A stretch of DNA of 39,118 nt from Gammaproteobacteria bacterium (GCA_029246545.1 JAQWMX010000023.1:1-39118), one strand, 5' to 3'. Shown: positions 24,268 to 33,280, counted from the stretch's first letter. Numbers and translations: made by a program. Notes: generated from the sequence alone by a model not told the origin.

Positions 24268-24975
24268 TTAACGGTTGTCGCAGCTTACTGGATTCCATTC
24301 AATATTATCAGGCAAGAGTTTAAAGCTAGAACTCGTGTAGTAAGGCTCTGTCAGATAGTGTGGATCTTCAACTATCACAGACACAGTAAACCATTGCTCA
24401 CCGTAAGTATCATGACGGTCAAAATACTCGGTGACTACTGCGTTTTCACTGTAGGGGGCTCCATTTCGGCGGATATAGCCGCTAATTAAATTACTTGTAA
24501 CCACTTTTAGAGTGGCGCCATCCCATTCAGCAATTGAGTCTCCCTGTAGCGTTGGTTCTGCTGACATAATATCTTGCGAATTAAAATGAAAACGACGAGT
24601 CTGCATACCGTGGTCTGATTGCAGTAGTAAGGTGTCATTATCTTCCCAACTGATGTTGACTCGTATTGGCATACGCATCAGATTGCCTGCACCAAAAGCT
24701 CTGCAGCTGCCTTCATCCTCTTGCGGATCCCACATATCTGCTACCCGAATCCCCTCTTCATTTAAGGGTAAACTGACATAATCGCCTTTTGGCGGAGTAA
24801 ACATACGCCAACGCCAATCTTCCGTGATAACTGTAGTCCAATTACCTGTCAGCTCTATTGGAGCAGCAACTTGCGGAGCTTGCATCTCCTCCTGAGCCAC
24901 AGATATTGAGCTGAGAGCTAATCCCAGCAATACCATGGGAAAATATACCTTGCTTAACATCATAGTGATTTTCAT
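24268..24975 (-). CDS. Exported YLTEP-motif protein (module copy 1)
   Basis: The 235-aa product has a signal peptide (about residues 1-27, SVA-Q). Recognisable conserved blocks shared with the gene at 26053-26883 are GNWTTVITED after the signal, LPLNEEGIRVADMWDP in the middle, GYIRRNGAPYSE, and VEDPHYLTEPY near the end. I do not know a named family for it. The protein is probably periplasmic and beta-rich. The consistent linkage of this family to MBL hydrolases here (twice) suggests that it is a partner or processes the same compound. Confidence 0.7.
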   Translation of the reverse strand: MKITMMLSKVYFPMVLLGLALSSISVAQEEMQAPQVAAPIELTGNWTTVITEDWRWRMFTPPKGDYVSLPLNEEGIRVADMWDPQEDEGSCRAFGAGNLMRMPIRVNISWEDNDTLLLQSDHGMQTRRFHFNSQDIMSAEPTLQGDSIAEWDGATLKVVTSNLISGYIRRNGAPYSENAVVTEYFDRHDTYGEQWFTVSVIVEDPHYLTEPYYTSSSFKLLPDNIEWNPVSCDNR

Positions 24976-25011
24976 GTTTTAAAGAGTCATCCAGTTATTC
25001 TTATTAGGTAC

Positions 25012-25995
25012 TTAGTTTCTTATAGACAGTTCGTTATAAATGACTTCAATGAATTTCTCAGTTGTGAAGGTGCCACTGTTGAGTCCAAAACGGTCATCGT
25101 AATCAAAAGTAGGTTCAGTTGCTTTTACTTGAGATAAGCTATCACCCTGATCAATACGATAAGCAATGCGATCACGAATAATAGTTAGCATATCCCTGTA
25201 ATCAAGCACATCGGCTTCGTCTGTTAGACGGCCATGCCCTGGAATAATCATTGTTCCATTTTCTTGCCGGTCAGCAGGTACAGCCAAATCGAGTATGTAA
25301 TTTAGGCCATCAAGAACACCCTGCAAGGAACCTCCATTAGCAACATCTATGAAGGGATAAGCAGTTGTTCTGAAAATGTCACCTGTGCTGATCACATCAG
25401 AACGCCTAAAGAAAATTAAACTATCACCATCAGTATGGGCATTAGGTTGGTGAGTGATCATGATAGCTTCACCATTAAAGAATAAATCTTTCTTTGATGT
25501 GTAATAGGTATCTGTCGGCCAGCCCTCTATAGGAATAGGGTTTTCTTGGGCAAGTATACTGGCCATTACATTTTCATGAGCAACAACTTTCGCTTGGTTG
25601 CCGGCACCAGCGGCAAAAAGATCAATAGTATTGCCGCCTGCAATATTACTGCCCATTTGCGCTAAATTAGCATTCCCGCCAATATGGTCGCCATGCCCAT
25701 GAGTATTAATGATATAGGTAATTGGTTTGTCACTGACACTGCGTATAGCAGCGAAAATTTTATCACTTAGAGGGGCAAACATTGTGTCGACAATCAGGAC
25801 CCCCTGCTCTCCTGCTTGTAGAGTAATATTGCCACCCTCACCCACCAACATATAAATATTGCCCTGAACATGAAGCACCTTAATTTCAACATCATCAAAG
25901 TTTTGTTGTGCCAAGGTTACACCAGAGTTAAACAAGCAAAAGCATAAAGCAGTAGCGCTTATAATTGATCTGATGATATTTAGATTAATGATCAT
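25012..25995 (-). CDS. Exported MBL-fold hydrolase (module copy 2)
   Basis: From ATG 25995 the product is 327 aa with a signal peptide (residues 1-29, TLA-Q). MBL ligands include H99, H101, D103 and H104 in NTHGHGDHIGG, plus HQPNAHTDGD, STGDIFR and IPGHGRL. It is a clear paralogue of the gene at 23338-24240, with an extra glycine-rich insertion of about 20 residues after the first metal motif. GGAG is present a little farther than usual from the ATG. It lies 57 bp downstream of the second YLTEP gene, repeating the module. Confidence 0.87.
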   Translation of the reverse strand: MIINLNIIRSIISATALCFCLFNSGVTLAQQNFDDVEIKVLHVQGNIYMLVGEGGNITLQAGEQGVLIVDTMFAPLSDKIFAAIRSVSDKPITYIINTHGHGDHIGGNANLAQMGSNIAGGNTIDLFAAGAGNQAKVVAHENVMASILAQENPIPIEGWPTDTYYTSKKDLFFNGEAIMITHQPNAHTDGDSLIFFRRSDVISTGDIFRTTAYPFIDVANGGSLQGVLDGLNYILDLAVPADRQENGTMIIPGHGRLTDEADVLDYRDMLTIIRDRIAYRIDQGDSLSQVKATEPTFDYDDRFGLNSGTFTTEKFIEVIYNELSIRN

Positions 25996-26052
25996 ATTTA
26001 AACAAACTCCAATTTTGTTCAATATTCTAATTGCTTAGATTATTTAGCCCCA

Positions 26053-26883
26053 TCATTCAATAAATGATGGATACATTGTTTCTGCGCCACCTAACACACC
26101 TTCAAGGGGAAGGTTGTACCGGTCAGCATGTTCTCTTAGAAATGGATTCTGATCTGGCAAATAGTGCGGCACTTCACCCTGAGGCCTGTCTATTTCAGTC
26201 ACGGTTTCACATAAGTAGGGAGGTATTTGTTGTGCTAAATTTATTTTCCAATTGTTAGTTCGAATAAAAGGCTCAGTTAAATAAACGGGATCACTCACCA
26301 TAACAACCTGTGTCATGATATTACCGTGTCTAATAAAGTGTTCAGTAAATTCAGATAAATCACTACGTGCAATGCCATTTCGGCGAGCCCAGCCTTGTTT
26401 AAGATGCGTGGTTCTTACAACCAGCACGTTGCCCTCCCAGTGTCCTGTAGAAAAGCCTTGCCAAGTATGTGCAGCATATTCTGGCGGACGGCCGCGCCCA
26501 TCCATCCATATGGTTCTTTCTGGAGCTTGCCAGCGGATTCGAGTATGGTAAGCAATCAATTGTTGAGATTCGGAATCTATTTCTTTCCAAATACGCATGT
26601 TGCTAGGGCCGCGACTACCGTAGTCTGAAGGATGAGGTTTACATTGATGCTCGGGCAAAGTTAGTAAAGAAGGGCTCCAACTGAGTGCGCGACGGCGAGC
26701 TGCCTCATTTATAGGAATACCTTGATATTCAACCATCTCAGGCCCCGGCCTACGCTCATCGGAATCTTCATGAAAAACGGCACCCCATTCTCCTGACAAA
26801 TCAATTTGAGCCTGCACGGGAAAGGCAAAACTTAAAATGAATAGCAGGCTAAATCTGAACCTGCTTCGTTGTAAGTAACTCAA
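26053..26883 (-). CDS. Exported YLTEP-motif protein (module copy 2)
   Basis: The product is 276 aa and starts at TTG 26883 with AAGGAG seven or eight bases upstream. A signal peptide covers about residues 1-25 (FPVQA-Q). Blocks in common with the 24268-24975 gene are SGEWGAVFHED, IPINEAARRRALSWSP, HWEGNVLVVRT, GWARRNGIARS, and VSDPVYLTEPF near residues 207-217. This copy has a longer C-terminal tail of about 50 residues. No function is known to me. It is 66 bp downstream of the LPMO-like gene and begins the run of two modules. Confidence 0.7.
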   Translation of the reverse strand: MSYLQRSRFRFSLLFILSFAFPVQAQIDLSGEWGAVFHEDSDERRPGPEMVEYQGIPINEAARRRALSWSPSLLTLPEHQCKPHPSDYGSRGPSNMRIWKEIDSESQQLIAYHTRIRWQAPERTIWMDGRGRPPEYAAHTWQGFSTGHWEGNVLVVRTTHLKQGWARRNGIARSDLSEFTEHFIRHGNIMTQVVMVSDPVYLTEPFIRTNNWKINLAQQIPPYLCETVTEIDRPQGEVPHYLPDQNPFLREHADRYNLPLEGVLGGAETMYPSFIE

Positions 26884-26949
26884 CTTACGTCTCCTTTTTA
26901 TTTTTGATTATCTAGGGACTCTTTAAAAAATGCTTCTTGCCTTCGTTTA

Positions 26950-27549
26950 CTACCAATTTTCATCTATTGGCATTGCGGTGTTTGCACTTATATCCAGCAT
27001 GGCACAATGGTGATAGGTATAGCCGCCTTCGCGGTGCCCTGGATGTTCCGACATAAATTGAACTACTTGCAGAACACAATTTTCACAATCAATATTCGGG
27101 ATCTGGATTTCTGTCTCTAGTGGCCCTGTACGGCGTTCATTATTTTCCCACAAGCCGTCAAGCAGAACTGGCGCTTCAGGGTTGCTCTCTATTGGAAAAC
27201 TACCTGAACCTGGGCCTCGTTGCGTTTCAACCATATTTAGTGGCATCGCGTCAGCTGGCAAGCTATTCATGTTTCTGACCAAAGCCACTCTATAATGTCC
27301 AGGGTGATAAATGGTTTCTTCAATTGCCAGACGCAACATCTCTCCACCGTTCACATCTGTAACAGCGCCGGTGCGAGTCCCTCCATCTGCTAAGGTGCCG
27401 CCGCAAGGAGCAAGTTTCTGAGGATCCCCTCTATCATCTTCTTCAATCCATGATGCTGGTGAATTTAACTTGAAATGTGCATTTGCAGTTGTTGCTACAA
27501 GACCAATTGCAGCAGCAAGACATATTTTTTTAAGTAAATACTTTTTCAC
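26950..27549 (-). CDS. LPMO-like exported protein with N-terminal histidine
   Basis: The 199-aa product starts at GTG 27549. Its signal peptide ends VATTANA, so the mature chain would start with H25 (HFKLNSPASW). A mature N-terminal histidine is needed for the copper histidine brace of lytic polysaccharide monooxygenases. Additional candidate ligands are H82 and H85 in YHPGHYRVAL and H180/H181 in YTYHHCAML. C49, C155, C158 and C182 could make disulfides. I believe it belongs to the SCE4755-type monooxygenase-like family, from memory of that name. Oxidative cleavage of a polysaccharide or copper binding are both possible. The gene leads the exported-enzyme run. Confidence 0.75.
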   Translation of the reverse strand: MKKYLLKKICLAAAIGLVATTANAHFKLNSPASWIEEDDRGDPQKLAPCGGTLADGGTRTGAVTDVNGGEMLRLAIEETIYHPGHYRVALVRNMNSLPADAMPLNMVETQRGPGSGSFPIESNPEAPVLLDGLWENNERRTGPLETEIQIPNIDCENCVLQVVQFMSEHPGHREGGYTYHHCAMLDISANTAMPIDENW

Positions 27550-27642
27550 GAGGTGAGCCCCTATTTTTTGTAAGTTTAATTTAGCGAAGATGATTATTAT
27601 CTATTGCTTCTAGTTAAACAAGAGTATCAATGTTGAGCTAAC

Positions 27643-28095
27643 TTAAAGTCTCCTGGCACGCCATTGAGTTGTACCTCCAGCGGTTAGAATGGGAGATTGA
27701 TATCTGAGAGTTACCTCTCCATTGGCATTGCGAGCATTAGGGAAAGTAGTATCTGCAACTCCAGTACCTGTCGCTTGCTGAATTAGAATATTTGAACAGT
27801 TTGAATCGAGAGTTTCATGAAACAACAAGAGTCTTACTAATGTCCCAGAGAATTGCATTGGAAAATCTAACTTATATGTGCAACCAAAATTTGCCGTATC
27901 CAATATCGTCCAGGCACTGGCATCACAGGCCCCGCCAGTTAAACACTGCATAGTAGCTGTTGTTAAGACTTGCCCATCTGATAACAATGAAATTTCCCAT
28001 TGCTGGATGCCCTGTACGTCATTTTGGTTTTGCTGTGAGTAAGTAAATGCAGGACTCAGCATTACTAGGACTAAGAAATACTTTTTACTATTCAT
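27643..28095 (-). CDS. Exported hypothetical protein (150 aa)
   Basis: From ATG 28095 (GAGG eight bases upstream) the product has a signal peptide, MNSKKYFLVLVMLSPAFTYS, and a mature beta-rich domain with four cysteines (MQCLTGGACD, FGCTYK, SNCSN). The sequence QWEISLLSDGQVLTTATMQC resembles the opening of the DUF3617-like secreted family, but I am not sure. It lies 93 bp upstream of the LPMO-like gene and may or may not share its transcript. Confidence 0.62.
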   Translation of the reverse strand: MNSKKYFLVLVMLSPAFTYSQQNQNDVQGIQQWEISLLSDGQVLTTATMQCLTGGACDASAWTILDTANFGCTYKLDFPMQFSGTLVRLLLFHETLDSNCSNILIQQATGTGVADTTFPNARNANGEVTLRYQSPILTAGGTTQWRARRL

Positions 28096-28195
28096 AAAAA
28101 ACACCTCATTAAGGACATCAGCAGTATAAACTTATCATGCTCTAAGTGGGCTTAGCTTTGATCAGGAACAAAAATATTATCCCTGAGGGCTAAAA

Positions 28196-29086
28196 TTAAC
28201 TCTCAGCTTGCTCAGGATTTAATTTATCTTGGGTTTTGGTATCGAAATCACTAGCATCATGTCTTTCATGCAGTTGATCTTCAAGCGGCCCAAATGAACG
28301 ATTGACTTTAAACCCACGTTTTACTGGCTCTCTTTCACCAATCTCTTTTGTCCATCTCTGTAAATGTTTATATGACTTTACGTCTAAAAACTCACCAGCT
28401 TCATAAGCTTCACCTTCTATGAGGCGACCGTACCAAGGCCAAATAGCGATATCGGCAATTGTGTATTCATCACCACACATATATTGATTTTTAGCCAAAT
28501 GTTTATCCAATAAATCTAATTGACGCTTCACTTCCATTGCAAAACGATCAATACAGTATTTAATTTTGACTGGGGCATAAGCGTAAAAATGTCCAAAACC
28601 GCCACCAAGATACGGTGCAGCACCCATCTGCCACATTAACCAGTTTATACACTCAGCTTTTTTTGCAGGATCCTTTGGCATAAATGCGTCAAACTTTTCA
28701 GAGAGATATAGCAGTATAGAGCCCGATTCAAACAAGCGTGTTGGTTCTTTAGTACTAGTATCCAACATCGCAGGAATCTTAGAGTTAGGGTTTATGCCTG
28801 CAAAACCACTACCAAACTGGTCGCCTTCCATTATGTCTATTAAATAGGCATCGTACTCAGCGCCGCTATGGCCTAATGCTAGTAATTCTTCCAGCATAAT
28901 TGTGACTTTTACACCGTTTGGAGTAGCTAAAGAATATAACTGTAGTGGATGTTTGCCGATTGCTAATTCTTTATCGTGGGTTGCACCTGATATAGGGCGA
29001 TTGATACTGGCGAAATGACCGCCATTTTCATCGTCAATTCCCCATTTCCACACCTTAGGTGGTATATAAGTAGCCTCTTCAGTCAT
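28196..29086 (-). CDS. yghU: Glutathione S-transferase family disulfide reductase YghU
   Basis: The 296-aa product has the YghU-specific N-terminal extension (YIPPKVWKWGIDDENGGHFA), a thioredoxin-like domain with LYSLATPNGVKVTIMLEE near residues 50-67, and an all-helical GST domain carrying the YTIADIAIWPWYGRL block. YghU-type enzymes bind two glutathiones and reduce disulfides such as 2-hydroxyethyl disulfide. It is probably monocistronic and cytoplasmic. Confidence 0.94.
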   Translation of the reverse strand: MTEEATYIPPKVWKWGIDDENGGHFASINRPISGATHDKELAIGKHPLQLYSLATPNGVKVTIMLEELLALGHSGAEYDAYLIDIMEGDQFGSGFAGINPNSKIPAMLDTSTKEPTRLFESGSILLYLSEKFDAFMPKDPAKKAECINWLMWQMGAAPYLGGGFGHFYAYAPVKIKYCIDRFAMEVKRQLDLLDKHLAKNQYMCGDEYTIADIAIWPWYGRLIEGEAYEAGEFLDVKSYKHLQRWTKEIGEREPVKRGFKVNRSFGPLEDQLHERHDASDFDTKTQDKLNPEQAES

Positions 29087-29168
29087 TATATTTTCCTTTA
29101 GGTTTGCACTGTATCTACATGAATTATTAGATATTTAATTATTTAAGACGATTTTACAGCGCGATAAA

Positions 29169-30140
29169 TTATGAATCTTCTTTAGATCTGTTATCCGGTA
29201 ACATCTTATTCTTAGGGTCTTCCAAGCCACCAAAAGCTTCGAAAAAGGATTTAAAGAAAGCAGTCAGTTGAAGAGTCATTAAAACAAACTCCTGATCAAA
29301 CTTTTGTGCAGCACTTTCTTCTGCAAAGCTCGCAGATTCTTCATTTATATCCTCGAATCGCAGTCGCTTTAAACTTAGATCTTCAACGATGCTGCAACTT
29401 AAAGCATTGTTCCAAACCACACTCAACTGTTTAGCGCGCTTGCCTGCTTCGAGGTGAGCTTTGATCTCATCACTAACAAGATCCTGACCTTTGCATCGAA
29501 CCATATTACTGCCATCCAAAGGATTGAATAACTCGCAGTCATTATGGATTTCAAATTTATCTGTGGCTTTTTGCTCTACCAGCCAACGGGTCATCACATC
29601 ACTGGGTGCACGTTTGCTATCTGGCAAGGCAACTGGAAATGAACCCAAGCTATCTCTCAAAAGATTAATAAACTCCTCAGCTTTAGGTGCGCTAACGGCA
29701 TCGACAACTAGGAGTTTGTCTGCACGCGAAATATAAGCATAGGTACGTGCTGAGCGGGTAAAGGCTCTGGGTAACAATGAAGCATACATATTGTCTTGAA
29801 TCTCTCGCTTCTCTTTACGATAGACTTTACGTGCTTGCCGCGATTCTATTTCTGTAACTTTTTCAGCAGTGGCTTCACGTACAACTGATGCAGGCAATAA
29901 TCTCTCCTGCTTTTGCGCGCACAACATAATGTAGTCCCCCACAATATGAGTAAGCATCGGCTCTTGGTCTTCCGCTAGTTCAGGTGCTGCATCACCTAAG
30001 GGGCTAACCCAGGCCATACGGGATTTCTCATAATTAGCACAAGGGATGAAGGCATTATCTGCGAGTTGGGATTCTAGTTCTTCAGCGCTTAAATCGAAGG
30101 TCTGGGTAAGGCAAAACACACGGATATTCTTAAACCACAT
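29169..30140 (-). CDS. rdgC: Recombination-associated protein RdgC
   Basis: The product is 323 aa and starts MWFKNIRVFCLTQTFDLSAE. Also typical are PLGDAAPELAEDQEPML, LLPASVVREA and the C-terminal block FEDINEESASFAEESAAQKF. RdgC is a nucleoid-associated ring-forming DNA-binding protein that restrains RecA. The length fits gammaproteobacterial RdgC (about 300 aa), with a slightly longer acidic tail here. It stands alone between yghU and an exported esterase. Confidence 0.95.
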   Translation of the reverse strand: MWFKNIRVFCLTQTFDLSAEELESQLADNAFIPCANYEKSRMAWVSPLGDAAPELAEDQEPMLTHIVGDYIMLCAQKQERLLPASVVREATAEKVTEIESRQARKVYRKEKREIQDNMYASLLPRAFTRSARTYAYISRADKLLVVDAVSAPKAEEFINLLRDSLGSFPVALPDSKRAPSDVMTRWLVEQKATDKFEIHNDCELFNPLDGSNMVRCKGQDLVSDEIKAHLEAGKRAKQLSVVWNNALSCSIVEDLSLKRLRFEDINEESASFAEESAAQKFDQEFVLMTLQLTAFFKSFFEAFGGLEDPKNKMLPDNRSKEDS

Positions 30141-30299
30141 TAAATAAGAACCTGACTATTAAGAAAAATTGGATAAAAGTTAATTGAAAAAAGCGGAGCT
30201 GATTATGCAGTAAAAAAATAAGAATTAAAAACTAAACTTGCTGAAATATTTCACTATCGATTCATTAATAAAAAATAGAGCTTTAATAATAAAGAAAAC

Positions 30300-31187
30300 T
30301 TAATTATTGCCAATAGTTCGTCTCAAAAATGTAATGGCTCTCTCTAAGTAAACAGGCTCATAGAATTCTTGGCCACCATGACCAGCTCCAATCACCACAT
30401 CAAAAACTACATCTAGACCTAGCTCCTTATAAGCTGTCTCCATCTGGTAGCTCTGGTCTATAGGCATTTGTCTATCCTGGTCACCGTGCAGCAATAATAA
30501 TGGAGGATCGGAAGGCTCTGCATGGAACACAGGGCTAGCTAGTTGTGCGAGCTCAGGCTCCTCTTCAGGTTGTCCACCAAGTAATAGCTGTAATGCCGGC
30601 ACTCTTACACCAAGCCCAAAAAGAGTCGACTGACCAAGTATCGACGTTAAATCATGTGCACCAAAATAACTGAGGATAGATTGCACATCCGATGAAGTAT
30701 TTAAATGATCGCCTAAGCTCCCTTCAAGCTCAGCATGTCCGTTGGACACACCAACTAATGTTGCTAGATGAGCACCTGAAGAATTTCCAGCAATGGCAAT
30801 TTTACTGGCATTAATTCCATAGGAATTAGCATTAGCTCGTAAGAATCTAACAGCAGCTTTTATATCGTGAATTTGAGCTGGGAAATGCGCCTGAGTCGAT
30901 TGACGAAAATCAATACTAGCAAGTGCAAAGCCATGCTCAACAAACTGTAATGGGCTTTCCGAGTTCTTAGTTCCCCTCTGCCAAGCACCGCCATGCACAT
31001 AAACTACCAATGGCGGATTTTCAACAGATTCAGGCATGTAGATATCCAGGGCCAGATCCAAACCATCTACGTTGGCATAAATAATATCTTTAGATGACAT
31101 GCCCGGCACCTCCATTTGATTCTCGACTTGAGCCATAAGTTGCTGGGTTAACAGAATAAGGAATATAGTCGCGATAAATTTCCGCAT
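30300..31187 (-). CDS. Exported alpha/beta-hydrolase esterase
   Basis: The 295-aa product has a signal peptide (residues 1-20). YVHGGAWQRGTKN near residues 63-75 is the oxyanion-hole HGGxW motif of the hormone-sensitive-lipase/carboxylesterase group. The nucleophile is S136 in AGNSSGAH, the acid lies in LLLHGDQDRQMP and the histidine in GAGHGGQEF. It likely cleaves small ester bonds in the periplasm. It lies 55 bp downstream of the DUF1330 gene, so the two could be cotranscribed. A link to the sulfatase further upstream (de-esterifying and desulfating the same compound) is speculative. Confidence 0.87.
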   Translation of the reverse strand: MRKFIATIFLILLTQQLMAQVENQMEVPGMSSKDIIYANVDGLDLALDIYMPESVENPPLVVYVHGGAWQRGTKNSESPLQFVEHGFALASIDFRQSTQAHFPAQIHDIKAAVRFLRANANSYGINASKIAIAGNSSGAHLATLVGVSNGHAELEGSLGDHLNTSSDVQSILSYFGAHDLTSILGQSTLFGLGVRVPALQLLLGGQPEEEPELAQLASPVFHAEPSDPPLLLLHGDQDRQMPIDQSYQMETAYKELGLDVVFDVVIGAGHGGQEFYEPVYLERAITFLRRTIGNN

Positions 31188-31242
31188 AAATCAACTTACT
31201 TCTGATACCTGCTTATTAAATTCATCTCCGTAATAATTACCA

Positions 31243-31542
31243 TTACTCCGAAGGAGGCGTGAATTCGTTAGCAAACAATAAAAAGCCTTCTGTATTATCT
31301 GTGCGTAGATGGATAACTGCTTGATATTCTGGTGAATTATACCAAGCTCGCGCATCTTCCTTAGATGGGAATTTTAATACCACAGACATATGCCCAGGGG
31401 TACCTTCCATTACTTCACTTTCAGAATCAGCAGCTAGTACTTCTCCCCCAAAAGCTGCAAGTGTTGGCCCAACTGCTGGTGGATATGTTTGATAGACTTC
31501 AGGATTAGTAATTGTGTAGTTGGCAATTAAATATGCAGCCAT
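31243..31542 (-). CDS. DUF1330 family protein
   Basis: The 99-aa product begins AYLIANYTITNPEVYQTYPP and includes GEVLAADSESEVMEG and FPSKEDARAWYNSPEYQAVI, the DUF1330 pattern (dimeric alpha/beta barrel). The biochemical function is unknown; the family often accompanies catabolic genes. AAGGGAA supports the ATG at 31542. No signal peptide. Confidence 0.88.
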   Translation of the reverse strand: MAAYLIANYTITNPEVYQTYPPAVGPTLAAFGGEVLAADSESEVMEGTPGHMSVVLKFPSKEDARAWYNSPEYQAVIHLRTDNTEGFLLFANEFTPPSE

Positions 31543-31610
31543 GATTATTCCCTTTTATAGAGTTAATTAGTTTAGTGTCGTCGATTCTAATCGAAGCAGG
31601 TATTAGGCAA

Positions 31611-31632
31611 CAACTAGTGCTGACGGGATACA
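31611..31632 (-). repeat. Isolated IS-like terminal repeat (22 bp)
   Basis: These 22 bases, ending GACGGGATACA, are the exact reverse complement of 39000-39021, which borders a transposase fragment. TG...CA ends fit IS3-family terminal repeats. No transposase is seen beside this copy, so it looks like a solo end or scar between the DUF1330 and sulfatase genes. Confidence 0.6.
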
Positions 31633-31683
31633 ATGAATAATATTTTTATGTCAACCGAGCATCTATCCTATTTGAATGAGAGT

Positions 31684-33186
31684 TTAACGAGATGAGATAC
31701 TAATTAAACGATCCAGTTCAGTATTCATTTCCTCAACTATTACATCTGAACCCTCTTCATTGATGATATTTCTTAATTCGTATGGGTCCTGCTCAAGATC
31801 ATAGAGTTCATCAACGCCTTCCAAATCTTCATAACGAATGTATTTGTGCCTGTCTGTACGAACAGTTTTATAACCCATTTGATACATGCGCTCGAAAACC
31901 GTGTCGGTGTAATATTCCACCATGAAAGAGTCTCGCCAATCATCCACTTCTTCTCCGCTTGTAAGGGGAACCAATGAACGGCCATGACGAACTTTTTCCA
32001 GCTCTAATCCGGCAAATTCAATCATTGTTGGCGCAAGATCCAATGTCAAAGCCATTTGTTCTATACGAGTTCCGGCAGCAATTTTTCTAGGATATCGCAT
32101 CACCATCGGAATTCTGATGCCTTCCTCATAGGACATTCTCCTTTCAGCACCTAGTGCATGCTCACCATACCAATAGCCATGATCGCTAAGTACAACGACA
32201 AGCGTATTATCAAGTTGATCAAGTTCTTCGAGTTTGGTGAGCATATCGCCTAACCCTTCATCAATTGCCATCAACATTTCTTGGCGTTCACGAATGATTT
32301 TGTCTGAAGTGACTGTCTCTAAACTTAATGCTGAAACATTTTCAATTGCCCTCATCAAAGCCGGTTTGTCGGTAGGCACGACACCATAATTTGGTCTACG
32401 TGGGGGTTCAGCATCGGAATACATACCAACGTGGCGATCTGCTGCTATAAATCCACTGCCTGCATCACCACTACCATCAAGACCTAAGGCAGTACCATCA
32501 TCAGCTTGAAATATATTTGGATGAAGACCTTTATGAGAAAGATAAAGCATAAAGGGAGTGTCTCTATCCTCGCTGATGAATTCAATAGCTTCTTCATGCA
32601 GGATATCTGTCACATAGCCGGTGATTTGTCTTCTTTCGCCATCAAAGTTAAGCATTGGATCGAGAGCTTCACCTTGTCCTCTTAAGCCCACCCATCTATT
32701 AAAACCTGGGCGAGCTGTGTCATCATTGCCCATATGCCATTTCCCTATAAAAGCAGTATCGTAGCCACTTTCATGTAAGCGCTGTGGGAAAGTCTCAAGC
32801 TCATGGCTCAGTTCATTACGAGCAAGGTTATCCGTAATACCATGGTAATGAGCATGTTGGCCTGTGAGTAGAGCAGCCCGACTAGGCGAACACAACGGGT
32901 TAACCGTAAATGCATTTATAAATTGCACCCCTTCTTGTGCAATCCTATCTATATTCGGGGTTTGAACATATGGATGATCTGCTACACCAATTTCATCCCA
33001 TCGCATGTCATCAACCAGCACGACAATTATGTTCGGTCTTTCGTTGCCTAGCACCAGTGGTTCAGCTAGTCCTGTTTCAGTACTATTAGTGTTTGGCCCA
33101 CATGCATTTAGAGTGAAAATACATAAGATTAAAAATGGTGAAAATGCCCATTTAAAGCAATAGGCCTTTAAAAGATTTGCATTCAA
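31684..33186 (-). CDS. Sulfatase lipoprotein
   Basis: The 500-aa product starts with a lipoprotein signal whose lipobox ends at C29 (FTLNAC). The sulfatase domain shows NIIVVLVDDMRWDE (metal-binding D59/D60), then C99-S-P-S-R-A-A-LLTG, the site where C99 is converted to formylglycine, and VVLSDHGYWYGEHALG later. The CxPSR motif requires a formylglycine-generating enzyme, which is not in the window. Substrates could be sulfated polysaccharides or small sulfate esters. It stands alone on its transcript, with composite palindromic repeats upstream (33281-33418) and an IS-like end downstream (31611-31632). Confidence 0.92.
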   Translation of the reverse strand: MNANLLKAYCFKWAFSPFLILCIFTLNACGPNTNSTETGLAEPLVLGNERPNIIVVLVDDMRWDEIGVADHPYVQTPNIDRIAQEGVQFINAFTVNPLCSPSRAALLTGQHAHYHGITDNLARNELSHELETFPQRLHESGYDTAFIGKWHMGNDDTARPGFNRWVGLRGQGEALDPMLNFDGERRQITGYVTDILHEEAIEFISEDRDTPFMLYLSHKGLHPNIFQADDGTALGLDGSGDAGSGFIAADRHVGMYSDAEPPRRPNYGVVPTDKPALMRAIENVSALSLETVTSDKIIRERQEMLMAIDEGLGDMLTKLEELDQLDNTLVVVLSDHGYWYGEHALGAERRMSYEEGIRIPMVMRYPRKIAAGTRIEQMALTLDLAPTMIEFAGLELEKVRHGRSLVPLTSGEEVDDWRDSFMVEYYTDTVFERMYQMGYKTVRTDRHKYIRYEDLEGVDELYDLEQDPYELRNIINEEGSDVIVEEMNTELDRLISISSR

Positions 33187-33280
33187 TTTCCCGCCCTCTT
33201 CTTATCAATTTTGCATTGTCGTTATTTTTATTAACCCTTTGACAAGCATGTAAAGTATAAAAGCACTTTCCCAATTAAGC

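Noticed and set aside
23338-25995. Metallo-beta-lactamase resistance genes
   Set aside because: The HxHxDH fold is shared by many hydrolases; the repeated pairing with YLTEP genes and catabolic context argue against a resistance role.
29491-29736. Plus-strand 81-aa frame
   Set aside because: It is antisense to rdgC, which is strongly supported.
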